A stretch of 64,000 bases of DNA from the NCBI RefSeq assembly GCF_016756395.1, contig NZ_AP018365.1, positions 4,805,001 to 4,869,000 on the forward strand, written 5' to 3'. Positions within the stretch are counted from its first letter, which is position 1. Each line of letters begins with the position of its first letter. Positions 17,989-25,942 of this stretch are shown here, in pieces. The translations under genes were made by a program, and so were the position numbers. The notes beneath the pieces are model-generated. The model was not told where the DNA came from and searched no databases. It saw only the letters and a list, made by a program, of their open reading frames with translations. Source of the stretch: Streptomyces sp. SN-593 (GTDB taxonomy: Bacteria > Actinomycetota > Actinomycetes > Streptomycetales > Streptomycetaceae).

Positions 17989-18681
17989 ATGGCGAAGGTC
18001 GCAGGCGACACCGTGAACCCCGACGTCAGCCTGCTGCGCGGGGTCAACGGCCTGTCCGGGCACGCCCCGCGCGGCGTCGACCGCCTGGTCGAGTGGGCCG
18101 GCGGGTACGGCCTGGTCGCCTTGGCGTTCGTGCTCGCCCTGTGGTGCTGGTGGCGGGTGGCCCGCCGTGCCGAGGACGCGCCGGCCGCGGTCGCCGGCGT
18201 GCTGTGGTCCGGGCTGGCCGCCGGCATCGCCATGCTGCTGGACCTGCCGATCCGGGCCCTGGTGCAAAGACCCCGGCCCTACGTCGACCACGACGGCCTG
18301 CGGGTGCTGGTGCACGACGGCGGCTACTCCTTCGTCAGCGTGCGCGGCGCGGTGATCGCCGCGCTCGCGGTCGGGCTCTTCACCGTCGACCGCAGGTTCG
18401 GCGCGATCGCGCTGCTGGCCGCGCTCGCCGAGGGGTTCTGCGACGTCTACGTCGGCGCGTACTACCCGACCGACGTCATCGGCGGGTTCGCGCTCGGCGC
18501 CGCCACGGCCCTGCTGCTGACCGCGCCCGCGCTCGCGCTGCTCACCGCGCTCACCCGCCGCCTGGCGCGCGGCCGCGTCGCCGCGCTGGTCCGCGCCACG
18601 CCCCGCACCGCGCCCGCCGCCCGGCGGCTGGGCCCGCGCGAGGTGGGGCACCGCGCCGCCGACAAGGACCTGGCGGCCTGA
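17989..18681 (+). CDS. PAP2-family membrane protein lacking catalytic residues
   Basis: A 230-residue protein with the six-helix layout of PAP2 lipid phosphatases, but the three active-site motifs are degraded. Motif 1 (K-x6-RP) is R89-x6-RP. Motif 2 (P/S-S-G/D-H) reads VSVR at 116-119, so the catalytic His is gone. Motif 3 (R-x5-H-x3-D) has D152, Y158 and D162, so the Arg and the nucleophilic His are gone. The flanking GGYSF and YYPTDVIGGFALG show the alignment is right. The ATG at 17989 follows GACGAGGGG; a 37-residue upstream extension looks non-coding. It probably does not hydrolyse phosphate esters and may bind lipid phosphates or be decaying. Confidence 0.8.
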   Translation: MAKVAGDTVNPDVSLLRGVNGLSGHAPRGVDRLVEWAGGYGLVALAFVLALWCWWRVARRAEDAPAAVAGVLWSGLAAGIAMLLDLPIRALVQRPRPYVDHDGLRVLVHDGGYSFVSVRGAVIAALAVGLFTVDRRFGAIALLAALAEGFCDVYVGAYYPTDVIGGFALGAATALLLTAPALALLTALTRRLARGRVAALVRATPRTAPAARRLGPREVGHRAADKDLAA

Positions 18682-18736
18682 TCCGTTCCTCCCTGGCCTA
18701 CCACCGCCCGTCGCGGAGCGGCGCCGGTGCGCGCCG

Positions 18737-18876
18737 TGTGCCGACCCGGCCTCTCTGTCGTGCTTCAAGGAGCGCGACGGCTGGGTGCTCATCGGTGACA
18801 CCCGGCCCGACCCGCAGGGCCCGGTGGTGACGCCGGAGACCACGTCCAGAGCGTGAACGTCAACACCTGGGCGTGA
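18737..18876 (+). pseudogene. Possible remnant of a secreted protein gene
   Basis: A 40-codon stretch reads like protein (CADPASLSCFKERDGWVLIG, then DTRPD) and stops at 18856. A second frame over the last part continues protein-like (VNVNTWA) and stops at 18876. Neither has a start or ribosome site. This suggests the frameshifted C-terminal scrap of a small secreted actinobacterial protein. The 292-bp gap 18682-18973 holds nothing else I can name. Confidence 0.22.
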
Positions 18877-18973
18877 CTGGACAAGCAGGACGGAGATCCA
18901 GGCCGTCAACCGCTGAGGGTGGGGGCTGCGCGGCGCCGGTCCGCCTCCCGCACGGCGGCGGGGCGGCGGGACG

Positions 18974-20593
18974 TCACAGGGCCTGGGGGAAGTCGAAGAG
19001 GCGGCCGGGGTCCAACTGCTTCTTCAGCGCCGTCAGCCGCTCCGCGTTCTGGCCGTAGTACGCCGTCCGCCAGTCCGTCAGGGTCGGGTCGGTGTAGTTC
19101 TGGTACGCCCCGCCGGAGGCGTAACGCCGCATCGCCGTGTGCGTGTCGCCCAGCCACGACGTGTCCGCCAGCTCGCGGGAGGCGAGGTACTGCGCCAGGA
19201 ACCGCGAGCCCCGGTGCGCGAACGCGGTGGCCGTGGGGGAGGGGCGGTTGACCGCCCCGCCGAGCGCGGTGAGGGCGATGCTGCCGGCCCCGCCCCCGGA
19301 CTGTCCCGCGAGCCGCTGCATCTGCCCCACCAGCGCCTCGACGCCGCCGTCCGGAAGGTTCACGTCGTAGAAGTCCGAGCGCGCGGTGTACGTGTCCCGC
19401 TCCAGGCTGCCCGCCGGGGCGAGGTGGCACTGGGCGGCGCTGCGCCCCTCGCAGCCGGCGTAGGAGAACATCGCGTCGACGTACGTGTGCGGGCGCAGCG
19501 ACACCGACGAGGCCGGCGAGCCGGCCGCGGTGGCCAACCGGTCCGCCGCCGCGGCCAGGTCGTCGCGGGAGCCGGTGGAGGTCAACGCGACCGACACGGT
19601 GGGGGTCTGGCCGACCGTGCAGTTCAGGTCGAGGGCGGACCATATGGTGTCGGGCAGGTCCGGGCCCCAGCCCTGCCAGCCGCGGACCAGGTCGGCGGCT
19701 CGGCTCCACGGCCAGGTCAGGTAGCCGGTGACCACCTCGGGCACCGGGTGGGTGGCGAAGGTCAGGGACGTCACCACGCCGAAGTTGCCGTTGCCGGCGC
19801 CGCGCAGCGCCCAGAAGACGTCGGGTTCGGCGTCCGCGGACACCTCGTGGCTGCGGCCGTCCGCGGTGATCAGCGTCGCGCCGGTGAGGTTGTCGCAGGT
19901 CAGTCCCATCGAACGGCTCATGACGCCGTGGCCGCCGCCGAGCGCGAGCCCGGAGACGCCCACCGACGGGCAGGACCCGCCGGGCACCGTCCTGCCGTGC
20001 TGGGCGAGGGTGTTGTAGACGTCGATGAGCTTCGCGCCGGCGCCGATCGTGGCGGTCGTGCCGTCCAGCCGGATCGAGTCGAGCTTCGAGACGTCCACGA
20101 TCAGCCGGCCGGTGCCGCTCGACCAGCCCGCGTAGGAGTGGCCGCCGCTGCGGACCACCGGTGTGGTGGCGGTGCGGCGGGCGAAGTCCAGGCAGGTGCG
20201 GATGTCGTCCGCGCCGGTGACGTAGGCGACCGCGGCCGGGCGGAGAGAGTCGAACCGGGTGTTGTACAGGCGGTGGTCCAGTGCGTAGGCGCTGTCCTGC
20301 GGGCGTACCAGGGTGCCGTCCAGCGACGTCGCCAGCGCCGTCCAGTCCGGCTTCACCGGCGCCGTGCTGCGCGTCGCGGTCGGTGTCGCGGAGGCGGAGG
20401 ACGCCGAACCCGGCGCCGACGCGGGGGGTTTCGCGTCGTCCCCGCCGCCGTCGCCGTCGCACCCGGTCAGCAGCGTCGCCGCCAGCGCGCCGCCGCCCGC
20501 CGCCAGTGCGGCTCGCCGTGGGACCCCTCCGGGGGTCCTGCCGGCAACCCGGTTCCGGTTCTCTGCCCGGCCCATGCGTCTCACCGTCGCCAT
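18974..20593 (-). CDS. FAD-linked oxidase with BBE domain, Tat-type lipoprotein signal
   Basis: A 539-residue berberine-bridge-enzyme-like oxidase, expected to oxidise a sugar or other alcohol with O2. The N-terminus has a twin-arginine segment (GVPRRAALAAGG) and a lipobox (LLTGC), so the enzyme is probably exported folded and lipid-anchored. The FAD domain carries SGGHSYAGWS, whose His should be covalently linked to FAD. GGSCPSVGVSG supplies the Cys typical of bicovalent attachment. The C-terminal BBE segment YYGQNAERLTALKKQLDP ends the protein. The start could be 20593 or the ATG at 20575, which has GGTGAG in front. It stands alone, so the substrate is unknown. Confidence 0.9.
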   Translation of the reverse strand: MATVRRMGRAENRNRVAGRTPGGVPRRAALAAGGGALAATLLTGCDGDGGGDDAKPPASAPGSASSASATPTATRSTAPVKPDWTALATSLDGTLVRPQDSAYALDHRLYNTRFDSLRPAAVAYVTGADDIRTCLDFARRTATTPVVRSGGHSYAGWSSGTGRLIVDVSKLDSIRLDGTTATIGAGAKLIDVYNTLAQHGRTVPGGSCPSVGVSGLALGGGHGVMSRSMGLTCDNLTGATLITADGRSHEVSADAEPDVFWALRGAGNGNFGVVTSLTFATHPVPEVVTGYLTWPWSRAADLVRGWQGWGPDLPDTIWSALDLNCTVGQTPTVSVALTSTGSRDDLAAAADRLATAAGSPASSVSLRPHTYVDAMFSYAGCEGRSAAQCHLAPAGSLERDTYTARSDFYDVNLPDGGVEALVGQMQRLAGQSGGGAGSIALTALGGAVNRPSPTATAFAHRGSRFLAQYLASRELADTSWLGDTHTAMRRYASGGAYQNYTDPTLTDWRTAYYGQNAERLTALKKQLDPGRLFDFPQAL

Positions 20594-21451
20594 CCCTGCG
20601 TAAGGCCCTACGGGCCTGGAGGCGGGCGTGTTCCGCCACTCCCGCACCTTCAGCTTCCCAAGACGCCGCACTGGTATGGCCGGTTGCGAGCTTTTTTCGG
20701 GCGGCGCGGGGCGGGGGGGGTGTTGCGGAGCGTTCCGACGGTACGGGTTCGCGCCGCGGGGGTTCGGTGGTTCACCGGCTGCGGGGCTGGTGGGTGATTG
20801 GTCGCGCAGTTCCCCGCGCCCCTTTCGGGTTCGCGCCGCGGGGGTTCGGTGGTTCACCGGCTGCGGGGCTGGTAGGTGGTTGGTCGCGCAGTTCCCCGCG
20901 CCCCTTTCGGGTTCGCGCCGCGGGGGTTCGGTGGGTTTCCGGGCGCGGGCCGGCGGGGGTTGGGCGCGCAGTTCCCCGCGCCCCCGGGGCGGGTGCTCGC
21001 CGTTGTCGGGTGGGGGTGCGCTGCGGAGCAGCCGCACCTTCGCAGGGGCGCGGGGAACCGCGCGGCCCGCCACGGCGGACCCGCGGGGTGGGGCGGTGCG
21101 GGGCACGCGGCGCGGGGACGCGGGGTGGGGGTGGCGCGCCCGGCGGAGGTACGGGACCCGAGTGGCCCGGGGAGCGACGTGGGCGTCGTCAGGCGGGGTG
21201 GGTGGCGGCGTCGCGGCGGGCGCGGTCCCGGGCCCGCCGGGCGGGCCCCTTCCAGCCGCACGTGCACCGCGCCACCGCGAACGCGCCTCGCTCGACGACG
21301 GTCACCTCGTGACCGCCGTCACCGCGACCGTCACCGCTGGACGACCCGAGATCGGACACGACTCCACGGTAACGGGCGTGACGGCCCGCTCAAGACCGTC
21401 GTTATCCCGGTGAGACCCAGCCGGAAGGGCGGGTCCAGGGACGGACGGGCG
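20594..21451. other. Large intergenic region with repeats and a palindrome
   Basis: This 858-bp gap between divergent genes holds the 82-bp repeat block, its inverted half-copy near 21050, and a perfect inverted repeat GGTCAC-CTC-GTGACC at 21300-21314 upstream of the lipoprotein gene. Open frames across it on both strands are Pro/Arg/Gly-rich, span the repeats and look non-coding. Confidence 0.7.
20745..20988. repeat. 82-bp tandem repeat block, 2 near-perfect plus 1 diverged copy
   Basis: Units start at 20745, 20827 and 20909 with GGGTTCGCGCCGCGGGGGTT and end in GCAGTTCCCCGCGCCCCTTTC. The first two are exactly 82 bp and nearly identical; the third is altered in its middle. The end motif also occurs inverted at 21044-21064 (AGGGGCGCGGGGAACCGCGCG). 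I associate this motif with dispersed intergenic repeats of Streptomyces chromosomes. It fills most of the region upstream of the FAD oxidase gene. Confidence 0.9.
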
Positions 21452-22483
21452 ATGGTGGCAGCGGTGACCCCAGCGGCGCGCGCGACGGGTGTGACGAATG
21501 CGACAGCGGACGGCGGCGCGGCGGCCGCCCGCCGCCCGGACCGCGGGCGGAGCCGACGGGGCGGGCGGAGCGGCCGGCCCCCGCGCCGTACCCCCGTGCC
21601 GCTGCGGCACCCCGCCGCCGCGGTCGCCGCGCTGCTGTGCGCGGCGCTGACCGCCGGCTGTGGCGGCCCGGCCACGGGCACGGCTTCCGGCTCGACCCCC
21701 GCGGACGCGGCCCAGACCCGCGCCGTCACCAACGCCGCGGACACCCTGGCCGAGGCGGGCAGCTCCAAGGTGGCCACCGCGATGCGGATGGCGAGCGGCG
21801 GCACCTGGGTCACCATCACCGGCACCGGCGGGTTCGACTACGCCGAGCAGCGCGGCGAGGTGGTGGTGCTGCTGCCCAAGGACGCGGTCGGCAAGGAGGA
21901 GCACAAGCCGATCACCGAGCTGATGACGCCCGGCGCGCTCTACATGAAGAACCGCGGCGCGGGCGTCCCCGCCGGCAAGTGGGTCCGGGTGGACACCACC
22001 CGCCTCCCCGACGGGAACCTGGTCACCGGCGGCGCCACCGAACCGCTGGCCGCCGCCGAACTGCTGCGCGGTGCCGAGGACGTGGCGTACTCCGGCACCG
22101 AGCGGCTCCAGGGCGTCCAGGTGCGGCACTTCCGGGGCACCACCGACATCGCCAGGGCCGCCCGCATCGCCTCGCCCGCCGTGCGCGGCCCGCTCGGCGC
22201 CGCGGCGAAGGGCTTCACCGTCACCCGGGTGCCGTTCGACGCGTGGCTGGACGCGCAGGGGCGGCTGCGCAAGCTCACCGAGCGGTTCACGATGAGCACA
22301 GGCGCCTCGTCCGCCTCGTCCGGCGCCGCCCAGGGCGCCGCGGGCACGCCGGGCGCCGGACCGGACCAGGACGTGACCGTCGTCTCCACGACGACCTACG
22401 ACGGCTTCGGCGCCCCGGTCGCCGTGACCATGCCCGCCGGGACCGACATCTGGGCCGGCAAGATCGTTTCTGCCCGGCCCTGA
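21452..22483 (+). CDS. Putative lipoprotein (LppX/LprG-like size)
   Basis: A protein of up to 343 residues with a long basic N-terminus, a hydrophobic stretch (AAAVAALLCAA) and a lipobox LTAGC near residue 70. The true start may be the GTG near 21595, which would give a normal-length lipoprotein signal (VPLRHPAAAV...). The mature part contains TRLPDGNLVTGG and FRGTTDIARAA, typical of actinobacterial lipoproteins that may carry lipids in a hydrophobic pocket, as LppX/LprG do. That function is not shown here. A low-complexity Ser/Ala/Gly insert occurs near 285-305. It is monocistronic. Confidence 0.75.
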   Translation: MVAAVTPAARATGVTNATADGGAAAARRPDRGRSRRGGRSGRPPRRTPVPLRHPAAAVAALLCAALTAGCGGPATGTASGSTPADAAQTRAVTNAADTLAEAGSSKVATAMRMASGGTWVTITGTGGFDYAEQRGEVVVLLPKDAVGKEEHKPITELMTPGALYMKNRGAGVPAGKWVRVDTTRLPDGNLVTGGATEPLAAAELLRGAEDVAYSGTERLQGVQVRHFRGTTDIARAARIASPAVRGPLGAAAKGFTVTRVPFDAWLDAQGRLRKLTERFTMSTGASSASSGAAQGAAGTPGAGPDQDVTVVSTTTYDGFGAPVAVTMPAGTDIWAGKIVSARP

Positions 22484-22612
22484 GGCGGCCCCGCCGGATC
22501 GGGCCTGCTGGAAATGGTCCATCCGTGCCATGCGCCGGGTCGCGTATGGTCCCTACGCTTGATGACGGCCGTTCGCAGGCGTACGGGGACGCGTAGAGAA
22601 GGTGGTGCGGGA

Positions 22613-22786
22613 ATGGCGCCGTCACTCATGGCATCGGTGCAGGACGATCCGGTGGCGCTGGCCGAGATCGATCTGTGCGGCGAGCTGATGATCGCCGCTT
22701 CCGCCGCCGTCGAGGAGCGCTTGAGCTTCGACCGGATCGACGAGGTCCTGGAGGTGGCCCGCGTGCGCGCGGCCCGGGTGAAGTAG
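22613..22786 (+). CDS. Small conserved hypothetical protein, 57 residues
   Basis: A 57-residue acidic, probably helical protein (EIDLCGELMIAASAAVEERL) with a good ribosome site (GAGAAGG, about 10 nt upstream of ATG). I have seen similar small proteins in Streptomyces but know no function. It ends 33 bp before the convergent csoR-like gene. A single Cys near residue 22 is the only reactive side chain of note. Confidence 0.7.
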   Translation: MAPSLMASVQDDPVALAEIDLCGELMIAASAAVEERLSFDRIDEVLEVARVRAARVK

Positions 22787-22818
22787 GGGACGCCGGGTAC
22801 CGCGGCGCCCCGCGGTGC

Positions 22819-23145
22819 TCAGGTGCGCAGCAGGCGCGCTATCGCCGCTGTCGCCTCGGCGACCTTCTCGTCGATCTCCGGCCCGCCGCCGACCGCGGCG
22901 GCCGCCACGCAGTGCCGCAGGTGCTCCTCCAGGAGCTGGAGCGCGAAGGACTGCAACCCCTTGGTGCTGGCCGAGACCTGGGTGAGGATGTCGATGCAGT
23001 AGACGTCCTCCTCGACCATCCGCTGCAACCCGCGCAGCTGGCCCTCGATCCTGCGCAGCCGTTTGAGGTGGGACTCCTTGTCGTGGCTGTAGCCATGCGG
23101 CCCGTGCGGCTTCACAATCTCCCCGGTGACGCCTTCCGTGGCCAT
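22819..23145 (-). CDS. csoR: CsoR-family copper-sensing repressor
   Basis: A 108-residue all-helical DNA-binding protein. The Cu(I) ligand set of CsoR is present as Cys50 (DVYCIDIL), His75 and Cys79 (EEHLRHCV), matching the C-H-C pattern of M. tuberculosis CsoR (C36/H61/C65). The second-shell segment SHDKESHLKRLRRIEGQ is also conserved. A G-tract palindrome 25 bp upstream is the expected operator, so the gene probably represses itself and is induced by copper. No copper ATPase or chaperone gene is adjacent, so its other targets must be elsewhere. Other metals or sulfur species cannot be excluded, but the ligand set favours copper. Confidence 0.9.
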   Translation of the reverse strand: MATEGVTGEIVKPHGPHGYSHDKESHLKRLRRIEGQLRGLQRMVEEDVYCIDILTQVSASTKGLQSFALQLLEEHLRHCVAAAAVGGGPEIDEKVAEATAAIARLLRT

Positions 23146-23169
23146 CCGATGCCCGCCCTTCTGTCCTGT

Positions 23170-23188
23170 TATACCCCCGATGGGTATA
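23170..23188. promoter_or_regulatory. CsoR operator
   Basis: TATACCC-CCGAT-GGGTATA is a perfect 7+5+7 inverted repeat, the classical CsoR recognition form (TACCC-N5-GGGTA). It overlaps a TATAAC -10-like hexamer (leftward, 23168-23173), so binding would block csoR transcription. Confidence 0.88.
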
Positions 23189-23267
23189 CCTTACCGAATC
23201 GATACCCTGTGCGAGGCATCCCCTGTCGGGGGGACTTCGTCCGATGGGCGACACTGGTGGACGCCGG

Positions 23268-23297
23268 TTAGCCGCGGCCGGATGATGCACCTAGCAT
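23268..23297 (+). promoter_or_regulatory. Probable promoter of the DUF47-pit operon
   Basis: TTAGCC (23268-23273) and TAGCAT (23292-23297) are separated by 18 bp, 37 bp before the GTG start of the DUF47 gene. No PHO box was seen, which fits constitutive low-affinity uptake. Confidence 0.5.
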
Positions 23298-23334
23298 CAA
23301 CGAGACCGAAACTCATGCACCCCGAGGACCTCAC

Positions 23335-23955
23335 GTGCGCTTTCGTCTGACCCCCAGGGAGACGAGCTTCTATGACATGTTCGCCGCTTCCGCGGACAAC
23401 ATCGTCACCGGTTCGAAGCTCCTGATGGAACTGCTCGGGGCCGATGCGCCGACCCGGACCGAGATCGCAGAACGCATGAGGGCGGCCGAGCACGCCGGGG
23501 ACGACGCGACCCACGCGATCTTCCACCAGCTCAACTCCTCCTTCATCACGCCGTTCGACCGGGAGGACATCTACACCCTCGCCGGCTCGCTCGACGACAT
23601 CATGGACTTCATGGAGGAGGCCGTCGACCTGGTCGTCCTCTACAACGTGGAGGAACTGCCCAAGGGCGTGGAGCAGCAGATCGAGGTGCTGGCCAGAGCG
23701 GCGGAGCTGACCGCCGAGGCGATGCCGAACCTGCGCACCATGGCCAACCTCACCGAGTACTGGATCGAGGTCAACCGGCTGGAGAACCAGGCCGACCAGA
23801 TCCACCGCAAGCTGCTCGCGCACCTGTTCAACGGCAAGTACGACGCCATCGAGGTGCTGAAGCTGAAGCAGATCGTCGACGTGCTGGAAGAGGCTGCCGA
23901 CGCGTTCGAGCACGTCGCCAACACGGTGGAGACCATCGCGGTCAAGGAGTCCTGA
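23335..23955 (+). CDS. DUF47 / PhoU-like phosphate transport accessory protein
   Basis: A 206-residue helical protein of the DUF47 (Pit accessory, TIGR00153) family, distantly related to PhoU. Conserved Glu/Asp-rich helices are visible (AEHAGDDATHAIF, FDREDIYTLAGSLDDIMDFME, RLENQADQIHRKL), which in PhoU-like proteins bind metal clusters. The GTG at 23335 follows GAGG at the usual distance. It lies 5 bp upstream of the Pit-type transporter, the normal arrangement, and probably restrains or tunes transport through Pit. Confidence 0.93.
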   Translation: MRFRLTPRETSFYDMFAASADNIVTGSKLLMELLGADAPTRTEIAERMRAAEHAGDDATHAIFHQLNSSFITPFDREDIYTLAGSLDDIMDFMEEAVDLVVLYNVEELPKGVEQQIEVLARAAELTAEAMPNLRTMANLTEYWIEVNRLENQADQIHRKLLAHLFNGKYDAIEVLKLKQIVDVLEEAADAFEHVANTVETIAVKES

Positions 23956-23960
23956 CCTCC

Positions 23961-24956
23961 GTGGACACCTTCGTTCTGCTCGTGACCATCGCGGTCGCGC
24001 TCTTCTTCACGTACACCAACGGGTTCCACGACTCGGCGAACGCCATCGCCACCTCGGTCTCCACCCGCGCCCTGACCCCCAAGGCGGCGCTGGCGATGGC
24101 CGCGGTGATGAACCTGCTCGGCGCCTTCCTGGGTTCGAAGGTGGCGGGAACCGTGAGCAAGGGACTGATCGCCACGCCCGAGGGCCGCCACGGGATGGGC
24201 ATCCTCTTCGCCGGACTCGCCGGAGCCATTGTATGGAACCTGGTGACCTGGTACTTCGGGCTGCCGTCGAGTTCCAGCCACGCGCTGTTCGGCGGTCTGG
24301 TCGGGGCGGCGCTCGCCGGGGGCACCGAGGTCCACTGGGACGGCGTGGTCGACAAGGTCATCGTGCCGATGTTCGTCTCCCCGGTGGTCGGTCTGCTCGT
24401 CGGCTACCTGGTGATGCTGGCGATCCTGTGGTTCTTCCGCCGGGCCAACCCGCACAAGGCCAAGCGCGGCTTCCGGATGGCGCAGACCCTCTCGGCCGCC
24501 GCGATGGCCCTCGGCCACGGCCTGCAGGACGCCCAGAAGACGATGGGCGTGGTGGTGCTGGCGCTGGTGATCCACGACCCGGGCCGCGGCTTCGGCATCC
24601 CGATCTGGGTGAAGCTGATCTGCGCGGCGATGATGTCGCTGGGCACCTACGCGGGCGGCTGGCGGATCATGCGCACCCTCGGCCGCCGGATCATCGACCT
24701 CGACCCGCCGCAGGGCTTCGCCGCCGAGACCACCTCCGCGGCGATCCTCTACACCACGTCCTACGTCTTCGCGGCTCCGGTCTCCACCACCCACGTCATC
24801 ACCTCGGCGATCATGGGCGTCGGGGCGACCAAGCGGGTCAAGGCGGTCCGGTGGGGCGTGGCGAAGAACATCGTCGGCGGCTGGTTCATCACCATGCCCG
24901 CCGCGGCGCTCGTCGCGGCCGCCTGCTTCTACCTGGTCCAACTGGTCTTCGGCTGA
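23961..24956 (+). CDS. pit: Low-affinity inorganic phosphate transporter, Pit family
   Basis: A 331-residue membrane protein moving (metal-)phosphate with protons. The duplicated PiT signature is present near the N-terminus (TNGFHDSANAIATSV) and in the C-terminal half (LGHGLQDAQKTMGVV). About ten membrane segments fill the rest, and the paired SSSSHAL and SVFAAPVSTTH-type loops are present. The GTG start lies 5 bp after the DUF47 stop, so the pair is an operon. A strong bidirectional hairpin ends transcription before the convergent pst operon. Confidence 0.95.
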   Translation: MDTFVLLVTIAVALFFTYTNGFHDSANAIATSVSTRALTPKAALAMAAVMNLLGAFLGSKVAGTVSKGLIATPEGRHGMGILFAGLAGAIVWNLVTWYFGLPSSSSHALFGGLVGAALAGGTEVHWDGVVDKVIVPMFVSPVVGLLVGYLVMLAILWFFRRANPHKAKRGFRMAQTLSAAAMALGHGLQDAQKTMGVVVLALVIHDPGRGFGIPIWVKLICAAMMSLGTYAGGWRIMRTLGRRIIDLDPPQGFAAETTSAAILYTTSYVFAAPVSTTHVITSAIMGVGATKRVKAVRWGVAKNIVGGWFITMPAAALVAAACFYLVQLVFG

Positions 24957-25039
24957 TTTCCGCCGCCGCCCGCACGGCCCGCACCACCCGTGCTGCCCGC
25001 ACCGCCTTCGCCACCCGCACCGCCCGCACCGACGAAGAA

Positions 25040-25073
25040 GGGCCCCGGCTCCCTCCCAGGGGAGCCGGGGCCC
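25040..25073. terminator. Bidirectional terminator between pit and pstB
   Basis: A perfect 14-bp stem (GGGCCCCGGCTCCC and complement) with a 6-nt loop lies between the convergent pit and pstB genes. T-tracts are absent, as is common in Streptomyces. Confidence 0.85.
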
Positions 25074-25122
25074 TCGCGCCCTGCGGTGGCACCGCCATGC
25101 AGCACCGCACGGCGGTCCGGTG

Positions 25123-25899
25123 TCAGCCGAAACGGCCGGAGATGTAGTCCTCGGTCGCCTGCACCGACGGGTTGGCGAAGATCCGCTCGGTCTCGTCGAT
25201 CTCGATCAGCTTGCCCGGCTGCCCCACCGCCGCCAGGTTGAAGAACGCGGTGCGGTCCGACACCCGCGCGGCCTGCTGCATGTTGTGGGTGACGATGACG
25301 ATCGTGAAGCGCTCCTTCAGCTCCCCGATCAGGTCCTCGATGGCGAGGGTGGAGATCGGGTCGAGCGCGGAGCACGGCTCGTCCATCAGCAGCACCTCGG
25401 GCTCGACCGCGATCGCGCGGGCGATGCACAGTCGCTGCTGCTGGCCGCCGGACAGCCCCGAACCGGGCTTGTTGAGGCGGTCCTTGACCTCGTTCCAGAG
25501 GTTGGCGCCCTTGAGGGACTTCTCGACGACGGCGTCCAGCTCGCCCTTCTTGCGGATGCCGTTCAGCCGCAGGCCGGCCGCCACGTTGTCGTAGATCGAC
25601 ATGGTGGGGAACGGGTTGGGGCGCTGGAAGACCATGCCGACGGTGCGCCGCACCGTCACCGGGTCCACGCCGCTGCCGTACAGGTTCTCGTCGTCCAGCA
25701 TCACCTTGCCCTCGACGCGGCCGCCGGGGGTGACCTCGTGCATGCGGTTCAGGGTGCGCAGGAAGGTGGACTTGCCGCAGCCGGACGGGCCGATGAAGGC
25801 GGTCACGGAGCCGGGCTCGACGGTCATCGAGATGTCGTCGATGGCCTTGTGGGCGCCGTAGAAGGCGGACAGGCCGCTGACGTCTATTCGCTTGGCCAT
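25123..25899 (-). CDS. pstB: Phosphate ABC transporter ATP-binding protein PstB
   Basis: A 258-residue ABC ATPase that energises high-affinity phosphate import. Walker A GPSGCGKST, Q-loop VFQRPNPFPTMS, signature LSGGQQQR, Walker B LLMDEPCSALD and the switch His (IVTHNMQQA) are all in place. PNPFPTMSIYDNV is specific to PstB. The ATG at 25899 is chosen; a GTG four codons upstream is possible. It is the last gene of pstSCAB, 43 bp after pstA. Confidence 0.97.
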   Translation of the reverse strand: MAKRIDVSGLSAFYGAHKAIDDISMTVEPGSVTAFIGPSGCGKSTFLRTLNRMHEVTPGGRVEGKVMLDDENLYGSGVDPVTVRRTVGMVFQRPNPFPTMSIYDNVAAGLRLNGIRKKGELDAVVEKSLKGANLWNEVKDRLNKPGSGLSGGQQQRLCIARAIAVEPEVLLMDEPCSALDPISTLAIEDLIGELKERFTIVIVTHNMQQAARVSDRTAFFNLAAVGQPGKLIEIDETERIFANPSVQATEDYISGRFG

Positions 25900-25942
25900 G
25901 GTGGGGATCACTTCATTTCTGCTAGGTCTGCTGATGGCCGCG

